Assembly (NCBI RefSeq): GCF_025753795.1
Contig: NZ_JAOWPS010000003.1
Location: 620,001-684,000 of the forward strand
Source of the DNA: Mesorhizobium sp. YC-39
GTDB taxonomy: Bacteria; Pseudomonadota; Alphaproteobacteria; Rhizobiales; Rhizobiaceae
Direction: 5' to 3'
DNA length: 64,000 nucleotides
Below the pieces are notes generated by a model that saw only the letters and a list, made by a program, of their open reading frames with translations, had not been told where the DNA came from and did no database searches. Of this stretch, positions 35,499 to 44,754 are shown one piece after another. The position numbers and the translations under genes were made by a program. The first letter of the stretch is position 1; the number at the start of each line of letters is the position of its first letter.

Positions 35499-36959
35499 AT
35501 GTTGCAGATCCTAGCGACCCACTGGCCCCAGATCGTCGCGATCATTTCAGGGGCGATGGCGACAGTCGGCATCGTCCATGCCGTCATGACGAAGGAAGAC
35601 GTGCGCGCCGCCACCGGGTGGGTGGGCGTGATGCTGCTTTCGCCATTCCTTGGCGCAATCATCTATGCCATCGCCGGCATCAATCGAATTCGCCGCGCAA
35701 CGATCAGCGCCATGCGGCCCGTTCCTGGCGAGGCGGCTTCGGCAATGCACGACCGCGACAGCGCCACGGAAGCATTGATCACAGCACAATACGGCCAGCG
35801 GTTTGCTGGACTGAAGACATTGGGCGACAGAGTGGCGCGGCGCCCTTTGACTTATGGCAACACGATCTCGGTCCTGAAGACGGGCGATGAGGCCTATTCG
35901 GAGATGCGCCGGGCGATCGACAATGCTGAGCGCAGTGTCCTTCTCGAAACCTACATCTTCGACAATGACGCCGTCGGGCGGCTTTTCGTCGAATCGCTTG
36001 GCCGTGCCGTCCGGCGCGGCGTGACCGTGCGCGTGCTGATCGACGCCGTCGGCGTGCGCTACTCGGTCCCCAGCATCCTTAAGCAGCTCAAGGAGGCGAA
36101 CGTCACCGTCGATCTTTTCAACGGCAATATCGTCGTGGGCCTGAGACTTCCCTATGCCAATTTGAGAACCCACAGGAAAATCCTGGTCATCGATGGCATG
36201 GTTGCGTTCACGGGAGGCATGAACATCCGCAAGGGCTTTTCCGCCGAATTCGCGGGCTCCGACAGCTCCAGGGACACGCATTTCCGGGTCACCGGGCCGG
36301 TGGTGGCTGACCTTTTCTCGGTTGCGGCCGAGGATTGGCGCTTCGCCGGCAACGAGGCACTGAAAGGCGACATCTGGCAAATAGAAGACCTCTCGCCGCC
36401 GCCCGGCCAGCCGGTGCTGGTGCGCGCCGTGGCAACGGGGCCGGATGCCAGCAACGAAACGAACCACAAATTGCTGATCGGGGCATTTTCCGTTGCCCGC
36501 AAGTCGATCCGCATCATGTCGCCTTATTTCCTGCCAGACCGGGAACTGGTCAGCGCGCTGACGACGGCCGGCCGGCGCGGTGTCGAAATCGATATCGTCG
36601 TGCCGGCCGTGAACAACCTTTTCCTCGTCGACCACGCGATGACGGCCCAGTTCGACCAGGTGCTGAAGCACTATTGCCGCGTGTGGCGCCACGAGGGCTC
36701 GTTCGACCATTCAAAGTTGATGTCGATCGATGGCGTGTGGGCCTATGTTGGATCGTCCAATCTTGATGCCCGGTCGCTCAGGCTGAATTTCGAGATCGAT
36801 ATGGAGGTTCTCGACGCGGACTTTGCTTTGGAGATCGAGGAGAGGATCGCTTCGGCGATCGCCTGCGCCGTGCCGGTAACGCTTGAAGCCCTGCGAGCAC
36901 GACCATTCATCATTCGCCTGTTCGACCGTGTGCTGTGGTTGGGATCGCCCTATCTCTAA
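35499..36959 (+). CDS. cls: cardiolipin synthase (phospholipase D family)
   Basis: A 486-residue membrane enzyme joining phosphatidylglycerol units into cardiolipin. Two N-terminal helices (about 12-32 and 40-60) precede two HKD motifs, H225-K227-D232 (THRKILVIDG) and H404-K406-D411 (FDHSKLMSIDG). The ATG at 35499 was preferred since the helix begins there; the site before it is weak. The 231-base upstream spacer (35268-35498) shows no clear gene. The following EEP-type gene matches the pairing of clsB and ybhP in Escherichia coli. Confidence 0.93.
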   Translation: MLQILATHWPQIVAIISGAMATVGIVHAVMTKEDVRAATGWVGVMLLSPFLGAIIYAIAGINRIRRATISAMRPVPGEAASAMHDRDSATEALITAQYGQRFAGLKTLGDRVARRPLTYGNTISVLKTGDEAYSEMRRAIDNAERSVLLETYIFDNDAVGRLFVESLGRAVRRGVTVRVLIDAVGVRYSVPSILKQLKEANVTVDLFNGNIVVGLRLPYANLRTHRKILVIDGMVAFTGGMNIRKGFSAEFAGSDSSRDTHFRVTGPVVADLFSVAAEDWRFAGNEALKGDIWQIEDLSPPPGQPVLVRAVATGPDASNETNHKLLIGAFSVARKSIRIMSPYFLPDRELVSALTTAGRRGVEIDIVVPAVNNLFLVDHAMTAQFDQVLKHYCRVWRHEGSFDHSKLMSIDGVWAYVGSSNLDARSLRLNFEIDMEVLDADFALEIEERIASAIACAVPVTLEALRARPFIIRLFDRVLWLGSPYL

Positions 36960-37000
36960 GTGCGTCGTTTGTCCGGCGACGCGCTTTAGGCCGTTATTTT

Positions 37001-37049
37001 ATGCATGTCGTTATCGCAAAACCGCTGCACACTTTTGCGCGACATGCAT
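37001..37049. repeat. rhizobial intergenic palindrome
   Basis: ATGCATGTCG at 37001-37010 is exactly inverted as CGACATGCAT at 37040-37049. An inner stem, CGCAAAA (37015-37021) against TTTTGCG (37033-37039), lies within. This shape, with an eleven-base loop, matches a dispersed palindrome I recall from many rhizobial genomes downstream of genes. It lies between cls and the EEP-type gene and may be a mobile repeat, a transcript stabiliser or a protein-binding site. Confidence 0.6.
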
Positions 37050-37078
37050 AGAAGCAAGGAAACAAGAGCAGCAGGCGC

Positions 37079-37879
37079 ATGCATAAAAACGAACGCAGCC
37101 TTCCGGAGACCGTGCTCGTGTCGATCCGCGGCAGAAATGCGCGGAAGGCAAAATCCGAGCAACGCAGGCGGATTGACGACACCGAAATGGTGGTCGCCTC
37201 CTATAACGTCCACAAATGCATCGGCGTCGACCGGAAATTCGATCCCGAACGCACCGCCCGCGTCATCCGGGAAATCGGCCCGGATGTCATCGCCCTGCAG
37301 GAAGCCGACAACCGCTTTGGTGATCGTGCCGGGCTGCTCGACCTTGCCCGCCTCGAAATGGAGACGGGACTGGTGCCGGTGCCGATTACCGGAAACGGCA
37401 AGGGACATGGCTGGCACGGCAATGTGCTTTTGTTCAAGCGCGGTACCGTGCGCGACGTGCACCAGATCAAGCTGCCGGGGCTTGAGCCACGTGGGGCGCT
37501 CGTCGCCGAGATCGATCTCCACGAGAAACCGACGCTGCGCGTCATCGCGGCCCATCTCGGCCTGCTGCGCCGCTCGCGCTCCGAGCAGGCCCGCGTCGTG
37601 CTCGATATCATGAGCAGCGCCGACGAAAGGCCGACGCTGCTGCTCGGCGATCTGAACGAATGGCGGCTGGGAAACCGCTCCGCGCTGAACACGCTGCATA
37701 CGACTTTTGGACCCTTGCCACCGGCAGTCCCCACCTTTCCATCGAGCCTTCCGCTGCTGGCGCTCGACCGGATCATGGCCAATCGACACGGAATGATCTC
37801 GACCGTCGAAGCGCACGACACCCCGCTGTCGCGGGTTGCTTCCGATCATCTGCCGCTCACGGCTTTCGTTCACCTTTGA
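37079..37879 (+). CDS. endonuclease/exonuclease/phosphatase (EEP) family protein
   Basis: A 266-residue EEP-fold metal-dependent phosphodiesterase. Catalytic elements are SYNVHKC, ALQEADN (metal glutamate), LLLGDLNEW and the terminal SDHLPLT (catalytic histidine). Without a signal peptide it is cytoplasmic or membrane-associated. An in-frame ATG at 37187 is an alternative start that would remove a basic 36-residue leader. It follows a cardiolipin synthase gene, as YbhP follows ClsB in Escherichia coli, so a lipid headgroup or phosphodiester substrate is likely. Confidence 0.88.
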   Translation: MHKNERSLPETVLVSIRGRNARKAKSEQRRRIDDTEMVVASYNVHKCIGVDRKFDPERTARVIREIGPDVIALQEADNRFGDRAGLLDLARLEMETGLVPVPITGNGKGHGWHGNVLLFKRGTVRDVHQIKLPGLEPRGALVAEIDLHEKPTLRVIAAHLGLLRRSRSEQARVVLDIMSSADERPTLLLGDLNEWRLGNRSALNTLHTTFGPLPPAVPTFPSSLPLLALDRIMANRHGMISTVEAHDTPLSRVASDHLPLTAFVHL

Positions 37880-37930
37880 TGCGCCTGCCCTATCCTTACG
37901 GGCCGGCACCTTCATCCAACGCGGAATGCC

Positions 37931-39916
37931 CTAGGAACTCGGAAGGCCGGCTCGCGACAGCATTTCAAGGAACCGGGAGTGATGATCATCCTTCACATAG
38001 CGCGGCAAGAAGCCAGGGCAGACATTGCCCAGGTTGAGATGTGGAAGTTGCGATAGGCAATGATGGATGGCGCGGGACGCTTCCTCGTTGTTTCCCGTTG
38101 CCGAGGCAGTCGCGGCCCAATAGAGGGCGCCGCGAACGAAGCCCGGCTTGGTCCTGACCACCCTGCGTGCCACTTCGAGTGCCCGCCGGTCGTCTCCGCC
38201 GGCGAACAGCGCCACAACCAAACTGTGGTGACGCCAGAAGTCGATGACATCATGCGTTCCTAGCCTAATCGCTTCGTTGGCCTCGCGCACCGCTTCGCTT
38301 ACCTGCCCGCGCAAGGCAAAGAGCATCGCGATATCGCCGTGGCCACTGGGATAGCTTGGGTTGAGGCTGATCGCGTGCTGGCATTCGGCGATCGCCTCGT
38401 CGATACGGCCGGAACTCTCGAGGGCAAATGATAGGATACACCGGGCGATCTCGTCGTCGGGCACTGCCCTCACCGCGGCTTTCGCAAGCTCCAGCGCATG
38501 CTCGATCTGCCCGTGCTCCCGAGGCAAGGCGCCAAACGCCACGCCCATGGATATAACGATCGACAGCGTCCGCTTCGCACGCGCGTTCTCGGGGGCTATC
38601 GCAAGGGCCTTCTCGGCAAGCTCCATCCCAACCAGCAGCGAGTCGCTGGTCATCTCGAAATACTTCATGAGAGCTTCATTCACCAACCTGCGCACCTCAG
38701 GGGGGCCGGGCGGGCTCTTGTCGCGGACTTTCCAGTTGGTCAGTTGAAGTTCGAGGATCACCGCCAGAACAACCGACTGCGCGATTCTGTCCTGGAGCTC
38801 GAGCGTGTTTTTGGACTGACTGTCGAACTTCTGGGCCCAGACGTTGTGGCCGCCGGCCGCGTCGACAAGCTGGACGTTCACCCTCAACCCATCGCCGGAC
38901 CGCTGGATGCTACCACTGAGCACATAGCGCGCCCGAACCATCCCCAGCGTTTTGGTTTCTTCGCCCGGGCCGTTCTTATCCATTGGAAGGGGTGCGGAGA
39001 GCACGACGTAATCGGCTACCTCGGAGAGCGCCGTGGTGATGTCGTGGACGAGTCCCCGCGCGAAAAAATCGTCGCCCCGCTTTCCCGTCAGATTAATGAA
39101 ATCGGCAACACTGATGGTTGGGCGCCCGAGGCGCTGGCCAGCCGGGACACCATTTGCCGGCTGCATGTTTGATGTCTTGTCCGGCGCCGACTGCAGGGAT
39201 TGCCAGAAGGCCCGTGTCTCCGGGCTGACGTCGACACCGAACTCCTTTTTCAAGACGCTTCTGCAAGTCTCGTAGGTCCGCATGGCCCTGTCGCGTTGGC
39301 CGCAGGCGACGAGCAGTTCTATTTTCAGCCGATAGGAAGCCTCCCTGGTCGGCTCCATCGCCAGAAGCCGGTCAGCCAGGGCAAGTCCCGTCTCTTCGTC
39401 GACAAGACGGGCCAGTCTTTCGAAGGACTCAAGCGCGCGGCTGAGCAGCCTGTCGCGTTCCGATGCGGCCCAATCGTCGAACCCATTGCTGCCCAGATAA
39501 AACCCGTCGAGAAATGGCCCGGTATAGTTCGCCAGAGCCCTTTCGAGCTCCTGCGCGGAACGGGCCGAGAGACCCGCTTCGAACTCCGCCACGTCAACCC
39601 GGACCGCGTCCGGGCCGAGGTCGATCAACTCCCTGCGAGAATGGATAAGATCCACACCCACCCGCGACAGATCCCGGCGCAGGACGCTGAGGGTTTGCCG
39701 AAGACTATTGCGCGAATGTTCGCTATCGCTGTCACCCCATAGCAGGTCTGCCAGCCTTTCCCGGGTCGCCGCCATGCCCGGGCACCGGGCCAGATAAGCG
39801 ATGATTGCAGGGCCTCGTTTCCCGGTCAGCCAGAGCGGACCGGCGGTTTCATTTTCGATCCGAAAACCGCCGAAGAGCGAGATTCTATTTGCAGCGACGC
39901 TGTCCCCACTTTGCAT
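37931..39916 (-). CDS. SARP-type regulator with TolB/FlgO-like and TPR domains
   Basis: A 661-residue soluble regulator. An OmpR-like winged helix (about 10-95, GKRGPAIIAYLARCPG) is followed by a bacterial transcription activation domain (about 100-245, SYRLKIELLVACGQRDRA), a FlgO/TolB-like segment (about 270-400, PTISVADFINLTGKRGDD, then VRARYVLSGSIQR), and TPR repeats to about 640. This order is that of proteins that combine SARP binding with a stress- or signal-sensing tail. It is divergent from a DMT transporter gene with a 157-base spacer, so it may control that gene. Ligand and targets are unknown. Confidence 0.85.
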   Translation of the reverse strand: MQSGDSVAANRISLFGGFRIENETAGPLWLTGKRGPAIIAYLARCPGMAATRERLADLLWGDSDSEHSRNSLRQTLSVLRRDLSRVGVDLIHSRRELIDLGPDAVRVDVAEFEAGLSARSAQELERALANYTGPFLDGFYLGSNGFDDWAASERDRLLSRALESFERLARLVDEETGLALADRLLAMEPTREASYRLKIELLVACGQRDRAMRTYETCRSVLKKEFGVDVSPETRAFWQSLQSAPDKTSNMQPANGVPAGQRLGRPTISVADFINLTGKRGDDFFARGLVHDITTALSEVADYVVLSAPLPMDKNGPGEETKTLGMVRARYVLSGSIQRSGDGLRVNVQLVDAAGGHNVWAQKFDSQSKNTLELQDRIAQSVVLAVILELQLTNWKVRDKSPPGPPEVRRLVNEALMKYFEMTSDSLLVGMELAEKALAIAPENARAKRTLSIVISMGVAFGALPREHGQIEHALELAKAAVRAVPDDEIARCILSFALESSGRIDEAIAECQHAISLNPSYPSGHGDIAMLFALRGQVSEAVREANEAIRLGTHDVIDFWRHHSLVVALFAGGDDRRALEVARRVVRTKPGFVRGALYWAATASATGNNEEASRAIHHCLSQLPHLNLGNVCPGFLPRYVKDDHHSRFLEMLSRAGLPSS

Positions 39917-40073
39917 TTGCTCTCCCAGCCTGACGAGATTCTAACTCAAAACTAACGGTTCGCAAACGGTAGCGCCGCGCGCTCAAGCGCTAACGTGACG
40001 CACTTCATTTAGACATTCCTGAATTGGAGATAACTGAACCTGCAGCAGGGTTCTGGCCCGAGGGGTGCGGGGA

Positions 40074-40958
40074 ATGTCAAAGCTCACAGCCAATTTACTG
40101 CTCCTGTTTGCCGCGGCCTTGTGGGGCTTCGGCAATGTCGCGCAAAAGACGGTGCTTGCCCACCTCGATGCGCTGAGTGCCGTTGGCCTGCGCTGCCTGA
40201 TCGGTGGGCTGCTTGTGCTGCCCTTTGTCCCGACCGAAAGGCGGCTGCCGGCCGCGACCGGCCATTTTTCCAGCCTGATCAGGGTGAGCGCCCTGTTTGC
40301 CATCTCCATCACGCTTCAGCAGCTTTGCTATCTCGGCGCCACCGTCACCAATGCAAGTTTCCTGATAAGCACGGCAACGGTGATGACACCGCTGGCCGCG
40401 TGGCTGCTGGTCGGCGAGCGTCCGACGGCCGGCCTCATACTTGCCGCCGGGTCGACCGTGGTCGGTTGTCTGTTTTTGTCGGGCGGGATCGCCGGCCTCA
40501 GCGGCGGCGATCTTACCGCCATCCTGTCGGCCGGCTGCTATGCGCTGTGGACGGTCGAGCTCGCCCGGCATATGCAGGCCCATGGGCGTCCCTTCGCGGC
40601 GGCGGCCGTACAGTTCCTTGCCGCTGCCGCCTTCGCTCTACCGCTCGGGGCAATGCAAGGCAATTTGTCGCTCGACGCGACAATGGCAGCCGGCCCTGAA
40701 CTGATGGTGCTCGGCGTTTTTTCCACCGCGGTCGCCTTCGGCATCCAGATTGCCGCCCTGCGCTTCACCTCGGCCAGCCATGCCGCCGTGATCGTCAGCG
40801 CCGAAAGCGTCTTCGGCGCCATTGGCGCGGCGATCTTCCTCGGGGAGCGGAACTCCCCGGCGGGCGCATTGGGCGCCGCGATCATCCTTGGTGCGATCCT
40901 GTCCGTCGCAATGTCGAACCGAACGCTGCCGGCGCGCGCGCCCTTGCCGGATGTTTAA
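40074..40958 (+). CDS. EamA/DMT-superfamily transporter
   Basis: A 294-residue ten-helix transporter of the drug/metabolite superfamily (LLLFAAALWGFGNVAQKTVLAHL start and a second repeat with WTVELARHMQ). AGGGG eight bases before the ATG at 40074 supports this start over GTG 40065. Substrate is unknown. It is divergent from the SARP-type regulator and is followed by a secreted DUF1194 gene only 13 bases downstream, so these two may form an operon. Confidence 0.9.
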   Translation: MSKLTANLLLLFAAALWGFGNVAQKTVLAHLDALSAVGLRCLIGGLLVLPFVPTERRLPAATGHFSSLIRVSALFAISITLQQLCYLGATVTNASFLISTATVMTPLAAWLLVGERPTAGLILAAGSTVVGCLFLSGGIAGLSGGDLTAILSAGCYALWTVELARHMQAHGRPFAAAAVQFLAAAAFALPLGAMQGNLSLDATMAAGPELMVLGVFSTAVAFGIQIAALRFTSASHAAVIVSAESVFGAIGAAIFLGERNSPAGALGAAIILGAILSVAMSNRTLPARAPLPDV

Positions 40959-40971
40959 AACGGAGAGAATC

Positions 40972-41862
40972 ATGTTCGGAATTTCAAATGAGAATGCCGG
41001 TTCCGAAGCGGCCTGCCGTCGCGGGCAGGTACGGACAATGCCTGGAGGCAATCCGCCAAGGTTGGCGGGCCGGCCAGATGCAGGGCTGACAAGGCGGGCC
41101 AGCCTGTTGCTCAGGCTGGCGGGAGGCCTTGCCGCTTCGGTGCCTTGGGGGTTGCAGGCCCATGCGGCCAACGTTGATGTCGCCATCGTGTTCGCGGTCG
41201 ATTTTTCGTCCTCGATCGACCCGAAGACTGCCGACCTGCAGCGCGAGGGACATGCCGCGGCGCTCACGTCGCCCGAGATCATTTCGGCAATCTCCCGGAA
41301 TTATCTCGGCTGCATCAGCGTGGCCTATTTCGAGTGGTCGAGTCCCGGACGCGCACGCAATATCCTGCCGTGGACAACCATCTGCGGGCTCGAAGATGCC
41401 AAGGCGGCAGCGGCGATGATCAGCAAGAGAGGCGATACCGGCTATTCCCGCGGAGGTCGAGGCGGAACATCCGTTTCCTTTGCCATCGACGTCGGAAGTC
41501 TTCTGCTCGACCAGTTTCCTGGGGAAGCGGCCAGGAAAGTGATCGACATCTCTTCCAATGGCGAGAACAATGATGGGCTTCCCGTACAGCCGAGCAGGCA
41601 GAACGCGATTGCCAAGGGATACACGATCAATGCGATCGCCATTCCACCCGGGGATGAGAATCCCGATCAGTCATTGGCAGGCTATTTCGCCAAATCAGTC
41701 ATTGGCGGCTCGCAAGCATTCGTCATGACGCCGAAGGGGCCGAACGACTACGCTGCGGCGCTGCGCCGGAAGCTGGTGACCGAAGTAAGCATGACGGTCG
41801 ACCCGCAGACTCCCGTCACAGGCGGATGGGCCCCATCCGAGGTGCCACACCTGCAAGAGTGA
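40972..41862 (+). CDS. secreted DUF1194 protein with VWA-like MIDAS
   Basis: A 296-residue DUF1194 protein. After a basic leader it has a twin-arginine-like signal (TRRASLLLRLAGG) ending near QAHA. The mature part opens with a von Willebrand A-like strand and a metal-ion adhesion motif DxSxS (D77, S79, S81), then TSPEIISAI and a GGTSVSFAIDVG segment. Such domains bind ligands through a divalent cation. GGAGA lies before the ATG. The partner is unknown; the DMT gene precedes it closely. Confidence 0.85.
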   Translation: MFGISNENAGSEAACRRGQVRTMPGGNPPRLAGRPDAGLTRRASLLLRLAGGLAASVPWGLQAHAANVDVAIVFAVDFSSSIDPKTADLQREGHAAALTSPEIISAISRNYLGCISVAYFEWSSPGRARNILPWTTICGLEDAKAAAAMISKRGDTGYSRGGRGGTSVSFAIDVGSLLLDQFPGEAARKVIDISSNGENNDGLPVQPSRQNAIAKGYTINAIAIPPGDENPDQSLAGYFAKSVIGGSQAFVMTPKGPNDYAAALRRKLVTEVSMTVDPQTPVTGGWAPSEVPHLQE

Positions 41863-41877
41863 GGCTGCCGAGGCTGC

Positions 41878-43869
41878 TCAGCCGTCGCGCAGCCACACCT
41901 GCATTTCGCCGGGCTCGCGGTTGTCCCAGGCAAAGTACGGGACGGCCTTGAGCTTGGCCTGTTCGGTGGCCGGCGGATCGGTGCGGTAGAGGCCGTTTTC
42001 CCAGTTTTCCACGGCCTCCTTGCTGCCGGTGGCCGAAAGCGTGACGACCCCGCCCAGAAGATTCGGCTCCTTGTGCGCCTCGACCTTGGCCGTGCGCGGC
42101 AGAGTGATGCGGTGGAGCTGGCCGGCATTGTCGGTCTCCTCGACGCAGTAGATCAGCGGACCGCGCGCCAGGGCCACGCGGCCGATATCCTGGCGCACCT
42201 CGGGGTTGGCGAAGAGGCGGGCGATCGACATTTCGAGGTCGAGTTCGACCTTGTCGCCCTTGCGCCATTCGCGCCGGATCGCGGCATAGCCGTCGCTTGC
42301 CGCCTTATCCAGATCGACTGGTGCGCCATTCACCTTGAGCGCCGCCTTGCCGCACCAGGACGGGATGCGCAGGTGCAAGGTGAACTCGACCGGCGCTTCC
42401 GACTCGACCTGGATCGAAACCGCGCCGTCCCAGGGATAATTGCTGGTCTGGAGGAGTTCCACCTGCCGGCCCGCTATGTCGAAGCGAGCGGTCGAATCGC
42501 CATAGAGATGGACGGCGAGCGCGTCATCCGACAGGCCGTAGAAATAGCTGCCGATCGAAGCCACCATGCGGCCGATATTGGGCGGGCAGCACGGGCAGCG
42601 GTGCCATTTCCAGCGATTGTGCTTGCCGCGGCTTTCCAGCGGGTTTTCGTAGAAGAACAGCGAACCGTCGAGCGACAGGCCGGAGATCGAGCCATTGTAG
42701 AGCGCGCGCTCCATCATGTCGGCGTAGCGCGCATTGGGACCCATGCCGAGCATGCGGCTGGCCCAGAACACCAGGCCGACCGAGGCACAGGTCTCGGCAT
42801 AGGCGGTTTCATTGGGCAGGTCGTAGTCAGCCGTAAAACCCTCATTGTGCGCGGACGGGCCTATGCCTCCGGTGATGTAGAGGTTCTTGGTCGTCAGATC
42901 GTCCCAGAGACGGTCGAGCGCCACCCTGAGTGTTTCGTCGCCATATTCGGTGGCGATGTCGGCCATGCCGGAAAACAGATACATCGCCCGCACCGCATGG
43001 CCGACGACCTTGTCCTGCTCGCGCACAGGTCTATGCGACTGGCTGTATTCGTAGGTCTTGAAATGATAGGCTTTCGGGTCGGTACCGCGGGCGCGCGCCT
43101 CCTCGTCGAAATAATGCGGCTGCTGGCCGCGCTGGTCGATGAAGTACCGGGCGAGGTCCATGTACTTCTGCTCGCCCGTTACCCGTGCCAGCTTGACCAG
43201 CGCCAGCTCGATCTCCTCATGGCCACAATAGCCCTTCTTCTTGCCAGGCTCGGGACCGAAGGTCTCGGCGATATGGTCGACATAGCGGCACATCACGTCG
43301 AGCAGCTTGCGCTTGCCGGTCGCCTGGTAATAAGCAACCGCTCCCTCGATCAGATGGCCGGCGCAATAGAGCTCGTGGCAGTCGCGCAGGTTGGTCCAGC
43401 GCTTGCCGGGCTCAATGCGCTGATACCAGCTCGAGAGATAGCCGTCGGGCTGCTGCAGCTTCACGTACATGTCGATGACGGCGTCGATCTTCTTCTCCAG
43501 ATCGTCATTGCGGCGGCGGTAGAGCGAATAGGCCGCGGTCTCGATGGTCTTGCCCCAGTCGGAGTCCCAGAACATCTGCGTCGTCACCGTCGATCCGGTG
43601 AATTCGTTGCCGGCGCTGGCTGCCTCGTCGGGCGAAGGCGAGTGGAACGGAATGACGACGCCGGGCGACGGCCGATCTGGATCGATCTGCTCCAGCATGC
43701 GGGCCTCGACGCAGCGGTCGTAGAGAATGTCGGCGGTGCGCGAGGCCACCGCATCGACGCGGTCGCCCCAAAAACCTCTGATATCGACCTGCGGCACGGG
43801 CAGCGGCCGGAAGGCGAGCTTCGGCCGGCCCGATGCGGCGACCTTTTTGGCGGATTGCGATGCGGTCAT
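41878..43869 (-). CDS. GH127 beta-L-arabinofuranosidase
   Basis: A 663-residue glycoside hydrolase family 127 enzyme releasing beta-L-arabinofuranose, as from plant hydroxyproline-rich glycoproteins. Comparison with HypBA1 by eye finds all key residues: acid/base E343 (HNEGF), the zinc set E359 and C361 (AETCA), and C427 and C428 (CPCCPPN), where C427 is the nucleophile. There is no signal peptide, so the substrate is imported first. GGAG precedes the ATG. It is last in the LacI-controlled operon, 27 bases after the second permease gene. Confidence 0.92.
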   Translation of the reverse strand: MTASQSAKKVAASGRPKLAFRPLPVPQVDIRGFWGDRVDAVASRTADILYDRCVEARMLEQIDPDRPSPGVVIPFHSPSPDEAASAGNEFTGSTVTTQMFWDSDWGKTIETAAYSLYRRRNDDLEKKIDAVIDMYVKLQQPDGYLSSWYQRIEPGKRWTNLRDCHELYCAGHLIEGAVAYYQATGKRKLLDVMCRYVDHIAETFGPEPGKKKGYCGHEEIELALVKLARVTGEQKYMDLARYFIDQRGQQPHYFDEEARARGTDPKAYHFKTYEYSQSHRPVREQDKVVGHAVRAMYLFSGMADIATEYGDETLRVALDRLWDDLTTKNLYITGGIGPSAHNEGFTADYDLPNETAYAETCASVGLVFWASRMLGMGPNARYADMMERALYNGSISGLSLDGSLFFYENPLESRGKHNRWKWHRCPCCPPNIGRMVASIGSYFYGLSDDALAVHLYGDSTARFDIAGRQVELLQTSNYPWDGAVSIQVESEAPVEFTLHLRIPSWCGKAALKVNGAPVDLDKAASDGYAAIRREWRKGDKVELDLEMSIARLFANPEVRQDIGRVALARGPLIYCVEETDNAGQLHRITLPRTAKVEAHKEPNLLGGVVTLSATGSKEAVENWENGLYRTDPPATEQAKLKAVPYFAWDNREPGEMQVWLRDG

Positions 43870-43896
43870 AACGTCACTCCATTCGAATGCGATTGC

Positions 43897-44754
43897 TCAC
43901 TTGATGGCCCCTGCCATGAGGCCGCGGATGTAGAAGCGCTGCAGCAGCAGAAAGAGGATCAGGCAGGGCACCATCATCACGGTGACGCCGGCCTGCACCG
44001 CGCCCCAGTCGATGGCGCCGAAGCGGCCGGACTGGAGTGCCGTCATCATGATCGGCAGCGTGAATTTCGACTGGTCGGTCATCAGCACCAGGGCGGCCAG
44101 GAACTCGTTCCAGGCCCCGAGGAAGGCGAACAGCGCGATGGTGACGATGCCCGGCCAGACCAGCGGCAGCATCACCTTCAACAGCATGGTGACGTTGTTG
44201 GCGCCGTCCATGCGGGCGGCCTCCTCGATCTCGCGCGGCACCGCGTCGAAGGCATTGCGCATCATGAAGATCGAGAACGGCAATTGCAGCGTGACATAGA
44301 CGCAGACCAGCCCGGTCAGCGTGTTGTGCAGGCCGATCTTGGTCAGCACCAGGAAGATCGGCGTCAGGATCGACTGGAACGGGATCATGATCGTCGACAG
44401 GATGACGACGAAGAGCAGGTCCTTGCACGGGAAGCGGAAGCGCGAGAAGCCGTAGCCAGCAAGCACGCCGACGATGACCGACAGCACAACCGTCATCAGC
44501 GAAACGTAGAGGCTGTTTTGCGCCGGCAGCCACAGCCCGTCGCCGAAGGTGTTGAGCGTGGCGTAGTTCTCGACGGAGAAACCTGTCGTCGGCCAGGGCG
44601 GCAGCGGCGGCAGGCGCGCCTCGCCTGCCGGCTTGAAGGCCGACAGCACGGTCCAGACGATCGGCGCCAGGAACAGCAGCGAGGCGATGATGCCGGTCGC
44701 GTGCTCGGCAAAGCCAAGCCAGATGCGGCTGCTGCGGCTTCTTGCCTGCGCCAT
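43897..44754 (-). CDS. carbohydrate ABC transporter permease (MalG type)
   Basis: A 285-residue inner-membrane permease with six helices and the EAA loop (REIEEAARMDGANNVTMLLKVMLPLVWP) of the MalG class that docks with the ATPase. Its ATG overlaps the stop of the other permease by one base. No ATPase gene lies in this operon, so the system must borrow a shared sugar ATPase (MsmK/UgpC type) encoded elsewhere. Confidence 0.93.
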   Translation of the reverse strand: MAQARSRSSRIWLGFAEHATGIIASLLFLAPIVWTVLSAFKPAGEARLPPLPPWPTTGFSVENYATLNTFGDGLWLPAQNSLYVSLMTVVLSVIVGVLAGYGFSRFRFPCKDLLFVVILSTIMIPFQSILTPIFLVLTKIGLHNTLTGLVCVYVTLQLPFSIFMMRNAFDAVPREIEEAARMDGANNVTMLLKVMLPLVWPGIVTIALFAFLGAWNEFLAALVLMTDQSKFTLPIMMTALQSGRFGAIDWGAVQAGVTVMMVPCLILFLLLQRFYIRGLMAGAIK

